64,000 bases of DNA from Aquatica leii (GCA_035610365.1 CM069434.1:123374895-123438894); one strand, 5' to 3'; shown: positions 1 through 10,110, counted from the stretch's first letter. Numbers and translations are program-made. The notes: generated by a model from the letters alone, not told the origin.

Positions 1-270
1 CGTCAAGGCATTCTAGACCTATAAGCCATAAATGCTGTATTAATCGTTTTACAAAAAATGTAAGTAGACAAAGGGATCCTAAAGGGTCATAAATCTTTGC
101 GACTTCTGACAAAATGGTTTTCTTAGTGCAGAGCGAACGTATTGGTTTAATTCTGAATGAAAACAAGTCTATAAAAGTGTGCCACTGTAGACCTAAAATC
201 ATCTTTGAAATGACATTAGCATCTCTGTCAAACAAAAAAGGTTTAGCTTGGCAATGTTCCGCCGGTAACA
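1..270 (-). pseudogene. Bel/Pao post-RT region
   Basis: An uninterrupted minus frame reads through LGLQWHTFIDLFSFRIKP, then TKKTILSEVAKIYDPLG, and ends at the window edge with FFVKRLIQHLWLIGLECLD. This is the conserved segment between RT and RNase H of Bel/Pao polyproteins. It is the best preserved part of the element here. Confidence 0.85.
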
Positions 271-421
271 AAGCGGATATCAATAGTTCAGCGGACTATT
301 TGGGTAACTCCAAACAACCAGAATTAAGCAATTCAATCAATTGGGTTTGCAAATCTATTAACGAATCTAATCTAATGTGTCTACGTACAAGTCGATGATT
401 GCTTGCAAAGCAAGAAGAAAT

Positions 422-1143
422 TCATCCTTCCCTTCCTGAGTCAATTGCCACAACGTGCAAATAGTTAGAAAAAGAGATGATACGACACCGTAAGCTACTG
501 TGTTTAATCGATATGTTTGTATGGACTCTGTAGGTGAAGACAAAATAGTACCAACAAAAACAAAATAAAATTAATCTAATATCATTTTGGAGCTTTGATC
601 CAGCAAGAGGTGTATCATTGAGTGAATTATCGGTTTGTTTAAAGATACAATGGTGTGGGATGTAATAACTCTGCAAACTATTTAATTTCACAAGCGACGT
701 TCAAGTGATAAAAGACGACAATGTGCGATTTCTCGCGTGCATTCAAAAAGAAGCATCGATTTCATGTCCGTAAACGGCAACGAAACTACAAAACAACCCG
801 AATGGTTTTTAGTATGTGTGCTAACAAACGAATTGTCTGCCTGCGGCTTCTCTATTGGAAGGAGGCATTTGTTGGGGACGTCTTCGACGTGCCAAAAAAA
901 TTTTAACGTGTCATAAAGACTAGTCTCCGATGAAACAAAGAACGAATGTAGTTGTGTAACAGCATTACCAACCACTAAACCCATGAGAAAAAAAGCAAAT
1001 ATTGTATTCATAGCGGCTAGATCATCGATTTGGTCATCTTCGTTTTTATAACGCAAAAGACCACTACAAGCGATACGTGAAAATGCATAAACATCTAAAA
1101 TGAAGTCAATATTTCCAGAGACGTTCCAGTTGGGATCTGCCAA
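422..1143 (-). pseudogene. Bel/Pao peptidase-RT linker and RT N-terminus
   Basis: From 1143 leftward the translation shows a FWHVEDVP block, THTKNHSGCFVVSLPF, and a terminal REIAHCRLLSLERRL, all typical of the region just before the Bel/Pao reverse transcriptase. In the next frame (691-422) YYIPHHCIFK and SLNDTPLAGSKLQNDI continue into the RT fingers. The usual RVVFDASAKT stretch between the two is missing, pointing to a small deletion as well as a frameshift near 690. Confidence 0.8.
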
Positions 1144-1272
1144 GTTCCTGTTCCTAAACCGATGTTGTTCAGAAATAACTACATTTTTGAACAGAAACTA
1201 CGAATTATTATAGTTGAAATGCGCAAAGTAGGTTCTGAAGACCCTACCGGTCGACTGTGTTCATGAACAGAC

Positions 1273-1506
1273 CTAATGACTGTGTCGTCTAAGTACAGAA
1301 TTCTCTAAAATAATGGTAATTTGTCTGTTTGGGTCACAAAGTGCTCTAAAGTTTTGAAACTTCCCCCGACGATCTTGAACTTCAACTACAGAAATGTCCG
1401 TCGAATCTGTCGCCGAATGCAAAAAGCTTTGGGAGCGGCAAGATTCAAAAGAATTTTTTAAAAACAGTGTGCTGAGCAATGCCGACAAGTAGCTTTCAAA
1501 TTGCAA
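1273..1506 (-). pseudogene. Bel/Pao aspartic peptidase remnant
   Basis: The frame contains LLST...VEVQDRRGKFQNFRALCDPN, matching the start of the Bel/Pao peptidase, where the usual text is a V-x-D-x-x-G stretch followed by a catalytic DSG triad in RALLDSGSQ. Here the triad reads DPN: the catalytic aspartate remains but Ser-Gly is lost, so the protease would be inactive. The domain sits between the gag knuckle and the RT linker, as expected. Confidence 0.7.
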
Positions 1507-1544
1507 GATTTAGCGTAATGTGTGGGATTTAAGCACTTCAAACA
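1503..1544 (-). pseudogene. Gag CCHC zinc knuckle of the Bel/Pao element
   Basis: The minus strand translates as CLKCLNPTHYAKSC, a C-x2-C-x4-H-x4-C zinc knuckle. It is followed a few residues later by a second C-x2-C pair (CRHC), as in the double knuckle of Bel/Pao gag. Knuckles of this kind bind genomic RNA during particle assembly. The knuckle is one frame away from the peptidase reading frame to its left. Confidence 0.75.
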
Positions 1545-1843
1545 AGGATTTAACAGCGACATAACAATCATACGGTTTTAGACCAGCGAAACTACTACAA
1601 CAATAAAGGGAATGCAATTGTTTATTACAGTACAAACACCAAGACTGCAACAATTAGTCGGTCGTGGCAGCAAACGACAAGTGTGGATTTCGTCTTTCCA
1701 CGTCGCAACTAAATTTTCAAGGACCGTGAAGGCCACTACGAGAATGTACTAAATTTAATGAACTACTACTGTAGCATCGCTTCTCGGTTGTTTCGAACAA
1801 ATGATATTTCGATTATTTCAAAACTAGAATCGAATGATCGATC

Positions 1844-1893
1844 ATTGGGCTATAATCGATATACCTCGATTATATCACTCATAATCGCCCAAT
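1844..1893. repeat. Short imperfect hairpin
   Basis: ATTGGGC (1844-1850) is exactly complementary to GCCCAAT (1887-1893). Just inside the left arm ATAATCGA pairs with TCGATTAT. It lies to the right of the Bel/Pao gag remnant. It could be part of a small inverted-repeat element; no target duplication was identified. Confidence 0.45.
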
Positions 1894-2337
1894 ACTTACA
1901 ATACACAAGAAAAGTTGACTGACTGTATAATTGAAGCTACTAATTTCCTAAAGCATGAATCGGCAGTAAACTGGCAACATTCTATGACTCAAAAGGTAGT
2001 TTAGAAAATCACCGTTCTCATTTTGAACAATTGCTGGAATTTTGCATTAATTAGATATCCATTGATGAATGCATTTTCATTGAATTGTACAATAGTTCTG
2101 TATCCATGGTACTGATCAATAATCATGGAATAGTAGAATTGTTGTCTTGATGTATTTGCTAGAGAAAAGAAAATAATCTCACTGTCAATTTACTAGCAAA
2201 CGATATCTTTGGCAAAAAAAATATTATGAACGTTATCAAAACCTGAAACAAGTTTATAAGCGATTGTTTAGACAAGGTTTTAATGACTAAAAGTAAGAAA
2301 ATGATAAAATTATTATGTGATACAAGATAATTTATAC

Positions 2338-2789
2338 TGTAACGAATTTTATTATTAAAACCAACTTATTTAAACTACTAAAAATATTTTTAGTTATACT
2401 AAAAATATGCACACTTATAAATTAACCGAACTAATTGAATCTAATAATATTTAATAAAAACACTTACAGTAAATTTATATATAGCGCTATCACTGACACG
2501 AAGATAAGATAAAGTCACACACTTGTTTAACACTTGTTTACGTTAAAGTCGCGTACCAGATTATTCACCGTAGGTTTATCTCACACGCGTTAACGACTTA
2601 TTTATTTAGACTTGAATAATCTTCTTAACACTGCTGTCTTCGCATCACGGAAATAACTGCCCTACGATTTGTTTGTTCCGTATTTATACACATTTTGGAA
2701 ATCCTTCTCGAGTGTTCCATATCTTTTGGTATACATTCTAGAAGATGGAAAACATCTTCGAGAAGGTTCTTGAATTTGAGAACGTTTCA
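2338..2789 (-). mobile_element. Solo LTR of HSE-bearing LTR retrotransposon family, copy 1
   Basis: This 452-bp block is one of four related copies in the window. In its own orientation (minus) it begins TGAAACGTTC and ends CGTTACA, the TG...CA ends of an LTR. It is flanked by an exact 4-bp direct repeat, ATAC, at 2334-2337 and 2790-2793. A TATA box (TATAAATA, minus, 2688-2681) lies about 30 bp before a GCAGTT initiator-like site, so orientation is minus. Upstream of the TATA box are HSE-like motifs: TTCtcGAgtgTTC (2705-2717) and a perfect four-unit array TTCgaGAAggTTCttGAA (2757-2774). No internal region flanks it, hence a solo LTR. Confidence 0.9.
2757..2774 (-). promoter_or_regulatory. Four-unit heat shock element in LTR copy 1
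   Basis: The bases TTCgaGAAggTTCttGAA are four perfectly spaced alternating TTC/GAA pentamer cores, the consensus binding site of heat shock factor trimers. The site lies in the part of the LTR upstream of its TATA box, where U3 enhancers sit. Binding is inferred from the motif only. Confidence 0.6.
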
Positions 2790-2793
2790 ATAC

Positions 2794-4369
2794 ATAGAGA
2801 TGCATATGTTTTGCTTCTAAAGAGTATCACACACACACACAATAAATGTAGCCTACTTTAATTTGAGTTGCATGCTGTTGGTAACTCTGCAATTTGTTTT
2901 GTTTTCATCGCTTTTGTAATACTTAGACCTTAGACAGTACTCCTGTGAAATAATTTCCGTTTTTCTAATAATTATTCAAACATGTTGTTTTTTAAGATAT
3001 TTATGAGTCTCTTAATTTGAATTAATTGTTTGATTCAATATTTGTACTATAGATAAAAAACTATAAAACGATTTTTTAAAATTTTATGAGGACCTGTCAT
3101 TTTTCATTGTAAAACATACTCTTTTACATCGAAAACAAAATTTTTGTATACTGATATTTTAGTTTTTAATTAAAAAGAAGGTTTATAAGTTCTAGCCATA
3201 TATGAAGCTAGCGATGAGCGTTAGGAAACCTACAAATACTTTAATCCTTTGATGATTTAGAATATAATCCAGAATTTAACTGTGACAATTCTGTTTTCAA
3301 GTTCTAATTAAAGCTTATAAATGAAAACCTTTTATAATATAGCCGCTGACAGGATTTAATGTGCTTATTTTTATAATGCAAGATAAGTTTTCCTCTAATA
3401 AATTTATATATTTAATAAATATCCATTAACAAAAATTATCAAAGATTATAGAAACTTATTAATAAAATAATTCTAAATCATCTTTGAGCTACGGAATAAA
3501 TTAAGCATTTGCAATTTGAATAAGTATAAAGAACACACTAGTACCGTCTAGTACGTAGCTTAGCTCACAAAAGATGCATTTGCTTAAGGTAAACCAGAAC
3601 ACGAAAAGTTTCTTATTCAAGACAAACTTTATTGCGAAACCAGTAGCTGTTCAGATCACTACTTTCTTAATTAAATTAATTAAATATCAGAGCTTGTAAT
3701 ATCTCAAGTTTGAAATTCTATAGACTTTGTAAATTCCTTCAGTTTGCTTTTCAACATTTCACACTCATAAGTACACAAAGAAAATTATAATCAATATTAA
3801 ATATTAGAAACAAAAACTAAATATTTTATATTGTTAATAAGTAATTAATCTGTAGACTAATGTCATATTAAACCTTTTCGAAACTTTTTTCTTTATACTT
3901 TGTCATTATTGAAATTTATTAAATCAATGATCTTTGAAAAAATCTTTTAACAAGAAACAAATAGATGTTTAAATATTTTAACGTAATTCAGGCTTGTAAT
4001 TTACAAAATTGAATTTAAATAAAGTCAAATAAACTTTAAAATTACCGTGTGCATAATCACCCATCCCCATTTTAATCACACTTAATATAATGTTTTTACA
4101 TTTTTTCAAAAGTCGGGAACTCATTTTAACACTATTTTTTTTTTAAGACGTTTAGTTGTAATTTTTATGGTAATATCGACACATTTACCAAAGGTACACT
4201 ATTTGGTGTAAACAATGTATCCTAAAAGACTACTTCCAGCATGCGGCAAACTCACTGTAGCTCTAGTTTCTTTAAATCATATTTTAACTTAGGTGTTGCC
4301 AACCTTTCTTTATTTGCCTTTAAAATTTTTTCAGAACATTTCAAATTATGATTTGGTTTTGCTACATTA
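2794..4369. other. AT-rich intergenic sequence, no gene recognised
   Basis: There is a short (CA)n run near 2828-2841. Otherwise the sequence is low-complexity AT-rich DNA with no sustained reading frame or recognisable protein motif on either strand. Confidence 0.5.
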
Positions 4370-4593
4370 AATAAACCCCATCCTTGTTTTACCATATACA
4401 AATATGATCTCTTTATAAGACATTTTAACTCTGATTTTGTTGCTAAACAATAATTTGCTTTAGTTTTCTTTTGACAACTTTTGAATAAATTATGTCGTTT
4501 GTTTTATTACTTTATATGGTTTTTCCCAAGCATTTTAACGTTTTGGCTATATACTCTTTTGTCTTTGGGGGTTATACCACCATATAAAATCAC
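4370..4593 (-). pseudogene. Ty3/gypsy integrase C-terminal tail relic
   Basis: One minus frame reads IWWYNPQRQKSI, then NAWEKPYKVIKQ, then IQKLSKEN. This follows the tail of gypsy-type integrases, where a VWLYNPxRKKG block is followed by W-x-GPYxVIKRI and a run up to the C-terminus. Several stops interrupt it. An open plus-strand frame over the same DNA (4481-4837, rich in Leu, Ile and Phe) is more likely its antisense shadow than a membrane protein. Confidence 0.45.
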
Positions 4594-6053
4594 AGTGTTA
4601 AAAACTGCCTTTTTGCGCCTTATTATCATTGAGTTTCTTAATGTGTTGACTGGTACGCCCCAAATTGTTACGAACTACATACATCATGACGTTCGACAAT
4701 TCTTTTTCTTGAATATTAATATAGTCGTCGCGTGTTTGTTCTTGATTGTTAACATCCTCTTCAGTACACTATCTTTTCAAAATCTAACCACGGTAAAATT
4801 ACTTAGGTTAAAAAAACGTTTGTCAGAAGCGGTTTAAGACTAAGCCTGTAACACAACTTCATAATACAAAAAACTACCATTAACATCTTGAAGGCTGTTT
4901 TGCAAATTTGTTTCTAAGACGGAAGAGCAAAATAGACACTGTGTAATACTAGTTTAATTTAGTTCCGAAGTGCTTCACTCAAAATAGAATATGTGTTCAA
5001 GTGTTCAATGACAAACGTAAAATATTTTAAGGGCATATATACGAAGCACAAACGTTCACTGTTATTTTTCTTTTATTATATGCAGAATGTTAGCTCCTAA
5101 AGAAAAGTATGCGACTACTCAAAATGTGTTTACGCACTAGTAAAACAATGGCAATGGACCTTCCTCGTGCTGAAGATGAGATTCCGCTTACTTTTTTTAA
5201 CTAGGCAAAGCCAGAAGTTTAGTTATTTTAACAAAACCGAAATTTATTAAAACCATAAAATGAGAATAATATTGGTTTATCGAAAAACATTATCGAAGAG
5301 ATGAAAACGTTAAAAGCTGATTTTATATCCGCGTAATTCAGATAAATTTTGAATAAACTATGTGTTAAAAACACAACGTATAAACATGGTAAGGAAACAA
5401 TGTCAATTTAGATGTGAAAATGCCACCAGAGTGAACTACCATGCTCAATAAATTTATACTATGAGATGGCTTTGCGATCGTATTTTACTCATATTAGCAA
5501 AGATGTAAAAGATTTTTGGTACAATGTAGATCATATGAAAAACTAACATTTGGATGGCGATTTTTTAGTTTTAAGTAAACAATACAAAGACAGAAGAAAA
5601 AATTTACGCGTTTTTCAAAAAACATGTCAACGGCAAGCAAATATAAAGAGAATGGTTTGTGTACTCTTCGTTTACAATAAATATGTACTGTTCTCTATGC
5701 ATTTTATTTGAGGAACTCACTTTTCAGACTGATTTTCTGATTGGAAAAATACCACACAGCGAATGAGAACACACGCTAACTTTTCAAAGTATCGAGCATG
5801 TGTAGGTACAGATAACACTGGTCTGCAAAAAAATATGTTTTATCGAGCCCTGACACTATTCCGGGTGATTCTTATGTAAAATGACGTCCTGAATCCAAAT
5901 ATGTCTTCCGTTTTCTTCCATCACCCACCATTGTCGAGAGAGCCCCAAATCTCTAATTTTACCACTTTTCGATAAATTAATTATAATTTATCGAACGATA
6001 ATAATAATTATAATAATTAGTATAATAATAAATATATGGACATGAAAAGATAT
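4594..6053. other. Intergenic AT-rich sequence
   Basis: No coding domain was recognised. A small AT-rich inverted repeat (GATAAATT...AATTTATC) lies near 5971-5992, just past the 3' end of the pseudogene at 6054. Confidence 0.4.
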
Positions 6054-7756
6054 TCATCGTAACTTGGTGCTTGCTTTCCTTTTATACCCTGAGGTACAGC
6101 TCTCTCGTTTCAAAAACTAGCAGTACTCCGCCAACATGCTTGCATTCCACTTCTCTGAAAATCTCTTCTCCAGCTTAGCGATGTCTTGATGGAACCGTTC
6201 CCCGTGTTCATCCGAGACTGCTCCTAAGTTTTCAGGAAAAAAGCCCGGATGCGAGTGAAGGAAATGAACTTTAAGAGACATGTTACATCCTATGTCCTTG
6301 TACGCTAAAAGCAGTTCCTTGACGTGAGCGACATAATCTTTACTTTTGTGGTTACCCAGGAAGTTCTTACAAACGTTTTGAAATGCAAGCCAAGCTCGTT
6401 TTTCTTTTCGATTTAGGTGTTCAATAAACGTCGAATCTTGGAAGAGTTGTCTAATCTGGGGACCAACGAAAACGCTTTTTTTGATTTTAGCTTCGCTAAG
6501 ACGAGGAAATTTAGTTTTCAAAAATTGAAATGCGCCACCTGTCTTGTTCACTGCTTTCACAAACTGCTTGATCAATCCAAGTTTGATGTGTAAAGGTGGC
6601 AAGTAAATATTTTCCTTCGGAACCAAAGGATTGTGGGCGACATTTTTCTGACCAGGAATAACATTTTCTCGCAGAGGCCAGTCCCGTACGATGTAATGTT
6701 TATCTCGGGCTCGGCTATCCCATTCACAAAGGAAGCAGCAATATTTTGTGAATCCTGATTGCAGGCTCGTGAGTAGAGCAACAACTTTTAAGTCAGCGCA
6801 AAGTTTCTACTTATAATCATGATAACTAATTTTATCAAGGATTCTGAAGATGTTTTTGTACGTTTCCTTCATATCAACAGAGTATGCAACTGGAACTGAT
6901 GGGACGTCATTCCTATTTGCCAACAGGACAACTTTTAAGCTTGTTTCTGATGAGTCTATAAACGGTCTCCATTTCTCTGGGTCACATGGCATATGTAGCT
7001 CTGTCATCAATTTGCATTAGGGCAGAACACTAAACCTTTATCTTTTGAGAAAAGACATTTCAGGGTTGCTTGTCTGGTCCTGTAACAAGATATTTTTACT
7101 CCTTTTTTTAAGAGATTCCACTGTTGAAGTCGCGATTCTAGGAGCTGAGATTTAGTCTTGGGTAACTGCAAATCCCTGACAAGATCATTTAACTCCGATT
7201 GAGTGAGGAGGTGAAGTTGCCGAGAAACTAAATTTGCGGAATGCTCTTCATCATCATTGAACGTATCATTTGAAGCCCCAGGTTGTGGCTCAGGGTCTTT
7301 TAAATCAATTTTTGGCTCTAGAGTATAAGTGTTAGGGGGCTCTGAGATTGGCAAAGTATCGTTATGAGGAACAGGTCTTAGAGCTGACGGAATATTGGGA
7401 TACTGAATTGTATGCTTACTTTTGCTCGAAAACCCAACGGTGGAAGTCATACAAAAGTAACAATCTGTAAGATGACAGCGAGGTTCACGCCAAACCATGG
7501 ACATAGCAAATGGCATTGATTTACGGGTACCTTTTAGCCATTTGGTCAAACTACTGTAACAAGTCGTACAGCAAACTGATGGAGCCCAAGTCTTGTCCTG
7601 GTCGCCAACTTGACAATCGAAGTACAATTTATAAGCTGTTTTAACAAGCGGAGAAAGGGGTTTTCGTTGCGCTTTTAAAGTTAATTCCCCGCAGACATAG
7701 CAGAAGCTATCGGGATGATTTTTACACTCGCGTGGCATAATTAAACAGTAATTCAA
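6054..7756 (-). pseudogene. Near full-length pseudogene of an uncharacterised multicopy arthropod protein family
   Basis: The N-terminal part (7756-7007) has a Cys-rich module, CKNHPDSFCYVCGEL, then KLYFDCQVGDQDKTWAPS and CCTTC, then DCYFC. I recognise this as a family present in many copies in arthropod genomes, of unknown function and probably transposon-derived. The C-terminal part contains FIDSSETSLKVVLL, KYCCFLCEWDSR, LPPLHIKLGL, FFPENLGAVSDEHGERFHQDI and a final KWNASMLAEYC. The frame is broken by a frameshift near 7007-7010, an amber stop at 6807-6809 and another at 6117-6119, after which reading continues to a stop at 6054-6056. Both ambers stand where related proteins have tryptophan as I recall them. 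No terminal repeats were found around it. Confidence 0.75.
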
Positions 7757-8182
7757 CGCTCGACATTAACCACAAATCACACTTAGTCACTTGAAAAAAT
7801 CCGGAGTAAAAGTAGTTTTACTGTTTTACACAAATGAACAAAAATGAACACAAAATCCAGCACGTTTAAAACGTCAACAAGTTAACTCTGCAACAGCTAT
7901 AGATGTACTGATTGAAGCAGTTAAGCAAACAATGTAATATACTATAATGAGAAGAGTAATGCAAGTTCAAGCCTGTCGAAAATTCCTGTTCAAACCTGCA
8001 TGTGGTATTGAGATCGTCAGCGTCGTGCAGTGAATCTTCCTAACTGTTTACTGATATTTTTTTAATGTTCTTATATTATTGTATTTTCTTGTTGTTTCTA
8101 TATACATTTTATAGCAAACCTTTTGCCATATACTTTGGTATAAATTTTATTACCTGCTTTGGGATGTTTAACGGCTATAAGT
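7757..8182. other. Sequence between pseudogene and ribozyme repeat
   Basis: No gene, repeat or promoter was recognised. This may include the 5' non-coding region of the pseudogene read on the minus strand. Confidence 0.35.
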
Positions 8183-8295
8183 TTACAACCGCGAATTTCA
8201 AAAAATGTATTTGAATTATACGCGGCATAATATTTCTAACTGTACTACGCAAGTGCAAAAATTTGTTTATATAATTGCAGAAACCATCTTAGAAA

Positions 8296-8339
8296 CCAGT
8301 GGACAGCTGTTTCGTCCTATTTGGACTCCTCAGCACTGG
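8296..8339 (-). ncRNA. Hammerhead ribozyme, type I, copy 1
   Basis: Read on minus from 8339: helix I 5' strand CCAGTG (8339-8334); core CTGAGGA (8333-8327), fitting CUGANGA; helix II GTCC with GGAC (8326-8323, 8317-8314) and loop AAATA; core GAA (8313-8311); helix III ACA with TGT (8310-8308, 8305-8303) closed by loop GC; cleavage base C17 at 8302; helix I 3' strand CACTGG (8301-8296). All three helices pair perfectly, the invariant core bases are all present, and cleavage is predicted after 8302. The three-base-pair helix III suggests better activity as a tandem dimer, as known for this class. Confidence 0.9.
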
Positions 8340-8415
8340 AATACTCTAATGCAGTTTCCACAACTATATAAAACAAATTGCCATAGTTTTAATCCCATTC
8401 GGGTGTTAATTGATT

Positions 8416-8572
8416 AACAAATCTGAGGCTAAACGCCATCTCGTAGGAACGGAGCTACGTACGAGTTAATCCACATGTAGGAAACTATGAAGTTGTTAGT
8501 TAGATAGTAAATATTACAACCGCGAATTTCAAAAAATGTATTTGAATTATACGCGGCATAATATTTCTAACT
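8416..8572 (+). repeat. Left arm of 157-bp inverted repeat
   Basis: This arm covers the end of repeat unit 1 and the start of unit 2. It is inversely repeated at 8744-8900 with few mismatches, leaving a 171-bp loop that contains the second ribozyme. The outer ends read ACAAATCTGAGG and CCTCAGATTTGT and are flanked by TA on both sides, so a TA target duplication is possible but weak evidence in AT-rich DNA. Confidence 0.8.
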
Positions 8573-8626
8573 GTACTACGCAAGTGCAAAAATTTGTTTA
8601 TATAATTGCAGAAACCATCTTAGAGA

Positions 8627-8670
8627 CCAGTGGACAGCTGTTTCGTCCTATTTGGACTCCTCAGCACTGG
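8627..8670 (-). ncRNA. Hammerhead ribozyme, type I, copy 2
   Basis: The 44 nt are identical to the copy 331 bp to the left: core CTGAGGA, helix II GTCC/GGAC, GAA, helix III ACA/TGT, cleavage base C at 8633 and helix I CCAGTG/CACTGG. Two cleavages, after 8633 and after 8302 on the minus transcript, bracket exactly one 331-nt unit. Confidence 0.9.
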
Positions 8671-8743
8671 AATACTCTAATGCAGTTTCCACAACTATAT
8701 AAAACAAATTGCCATAGTTTTAATCCCATTCGGGTGTTATTTC

Positions 8744-8900
8744 AGTTAGAAATATTATGCCGCGTTTAATTCAAATACATTTTTTGAAATTCGCGGTTGT
8801 AATATTTACTATCTAACTAACAATTTCATAGTTTCCTACATGTGGATTAACTCGTACGTAGCTCCGTTCCTACGAGATGGCGTTTAGCCTCAGATTTGTT
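8744..8900 (-). repeat. Right arm of 157-bp inverted repeat
   Basis: This is the inverted partner of 8416-8572. It replaces what would be the rest of repeat unit 2, suggesting template switching or fold-back synthesis during insertion. Inverted terminal copies are also known for Penelope-like elements. Confidence 0.8.
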
Positions 8901-8955
8901 ATAATACGTATCATATGCTAATAAACACAATTCAAATGACAGAAAAAAAAAGAAA

Positions 8956-9294
8956 CTTAGATTTATAGATCTCCAAGCTACCTTTGATAAAATACATAGA
9001 AAAACAATTTGGAAATGTTTAGAGCAACTGCAGGTACCAGGGAAACTAATAAAGGTCATAAAAAGCATATACAAGAATATGAATAGAGTCGTCAAGATAA
9101 AGAGCAAAGATTATTATAGACCTAAGAATAAAACAAGGAAACGGTTTGAGGCTTATCCTGTTCGTGTAGCAGTTATGGATAGAGTAATTAAGAACACTAG
9201 ACTAAAAACTGCCCACCTGGAATGCCTGGAGATAGGGAGAATAAGCAAAGATGAAGAATTAGTGTACAAGGAAGAAGAAGATATAAAAAACTAA
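8956..9294 (+). pseudogene. LINE reverse transcriptase relic
   Basis: The plus frame reads RFIDLQATFDKIHRKTIW, matching RT motif A (F-x-D-L-x-x-A-F-D), then QVPGKLIKVIKSIYKNMN, the spacing typical of non-LTR RTs after motif A. Further on VMDRVIKNTR matches the block after motif B. The catalytic YADD box is not present; the frame ends in a Glu/Lys-rich run. It starts just to the right of the ribozyme element. A short, dead LINE fragment. Confidence 0.7.
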
Positions 9295-10100
9295 AACAGT
9301 TGAGTTAATTTCAGTTACTCAATTTGTAGTACTTTCATAGACAGTGAAAATGTTCAGGTAGAAATTAAAAGACGTGGTCATATACTAACAAGAAACCAAA
9401 CCAGTACCGTAAGGATATGTTCCAGATAACGCCAATCTGGTAACTACAACAATTTCTTATAAGAGAATAAGAAAAATTAATTAGAACATTAATTAATATT
9501 TTTTTAAATAACCATATAAACTGTTATAAAAAAATGTAGTCATAGGTTAACTAAACGCAAAACTTTTTTGTTACAATGCAGTCTTAATTTTTATAAATAA
9601 AAAAATTGATTTAAGTACGCTAGTGTTTATCAAATTTTAAAATGAAGTATTCATTCAATCTCTTTTGTAATCATAATTAACTGTGCGTTTTAACATGCAA
9701 CCTGAAAGGTCATCTCTAACCATCGAGATTCGATAAGGAACACTTTGATAAACAACTTTTGATTTCGTTGCGTGCACTATTTTATTTGTATAAAAATAAC
9801 TGAACAAACTGAATATTTGTTCAGTGTGATATTTTTTAACATTTTCTAAATTCCGTGCGTTTCTGCATCACAAAAAATAATAAACTGTAAGAAATACCCG
9901 AGCGGTACAGGATGGTTTAAATAATATCAAATATTTAAGTATTTACTAAAACACAATATTTGGACCAAAAATTTAAAATGTCTTTTCTCTTAACACAAAT
10001 CTTAACTTAAGTGTAATTTTTTCCTCTTTCCTCCTGTTTTTCTGTTATACTATGGTTATTTTAATCCTTTGTTTAGGAGGGATGGACAAACACTCAAGGT
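9295..10100. other. AT-rich sequence without recognised features
   Basis: No sustained reading frame or repeat was recognised. It may contain the 3' end of Penelope-like element A, whose exact boundary I cannot place. Confidence 0.35.
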
Positions 10101-10110
10101 ATTCTTTGTA

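Larger units (their letters stand above)
1..1544 (-). mobile_element. Bel/Pao LTR retrotransposon, decayed gag-pol fragment
   Basis: Reading right to left on the minus strand, the fragment holds a gag CCHC zinc knuckle (1503-1544), an aspartic peptidase remnant, the peptidase-RT linker and the start of the RT, then the SEVAKIYDPLG block that follows the RT in Bel/Pao polyproteins (about 80-115). The order matches the family. The pieces lie in different frames with stops between them, so this is a dead copy. It runs off the left window edge, so RNase H, integrase and the downstream LTR are not visible. No LTR was recognised to the right of the gag knuckle. Bel/Pao rather than gypsy is supported by the TH-GxFVVxLPF linker and the YYIPHH and SEVAKIYDPLG signatures. 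Confidence 0.85.
8183..8900 (-). mobile_element. Retrozyme-like tandem repeat with hammerhead ribozymes (331-bp period) plus inverted arm
   Basis: A unit starting TTACAACCGCG occurs at 8183 and again at 8514, a period of 331 bp. The second copy is cut at about 8743 and followed by an inverted copy of earlier sequence. The two units are almost identical over their shared length. Each carries one complete hammerhead ribozyme on the minus strand (8296-8339, 8627-8670). Tandem repeats of a few hundred bp, each with a type I hammerhead having a very short helix III, are the published architecture of metazoan retrozymes and related satellite DNAs, and similar ribozymes occur in terminal repeats of Penelope-like elements. 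Self-cleavage at both sites would release a 331-nt RNA. There is no protein-coding capacity; the short duplicated plus-strand frames are incidental. Confidence 0.8.

Noticed and set aside
4481-4837. 118-residue hydrophobic plus-strand frame as a membrane protein
   Set aside because: No ATG start is required for the frame as listed, it overlaps a minus-strand gypsy integrase relic, and hydrophobicity is expected from T-rich DNA.
8205-8769. Two almost identical plus-strand open frames of about 70 codons as a duplicated small gene
   Set aside because: They lie on the complement of the ribozyme repeat. Their similarity follows from the 331-bp tandem duplication, and the sequence is constrained by the hammerhead instead.
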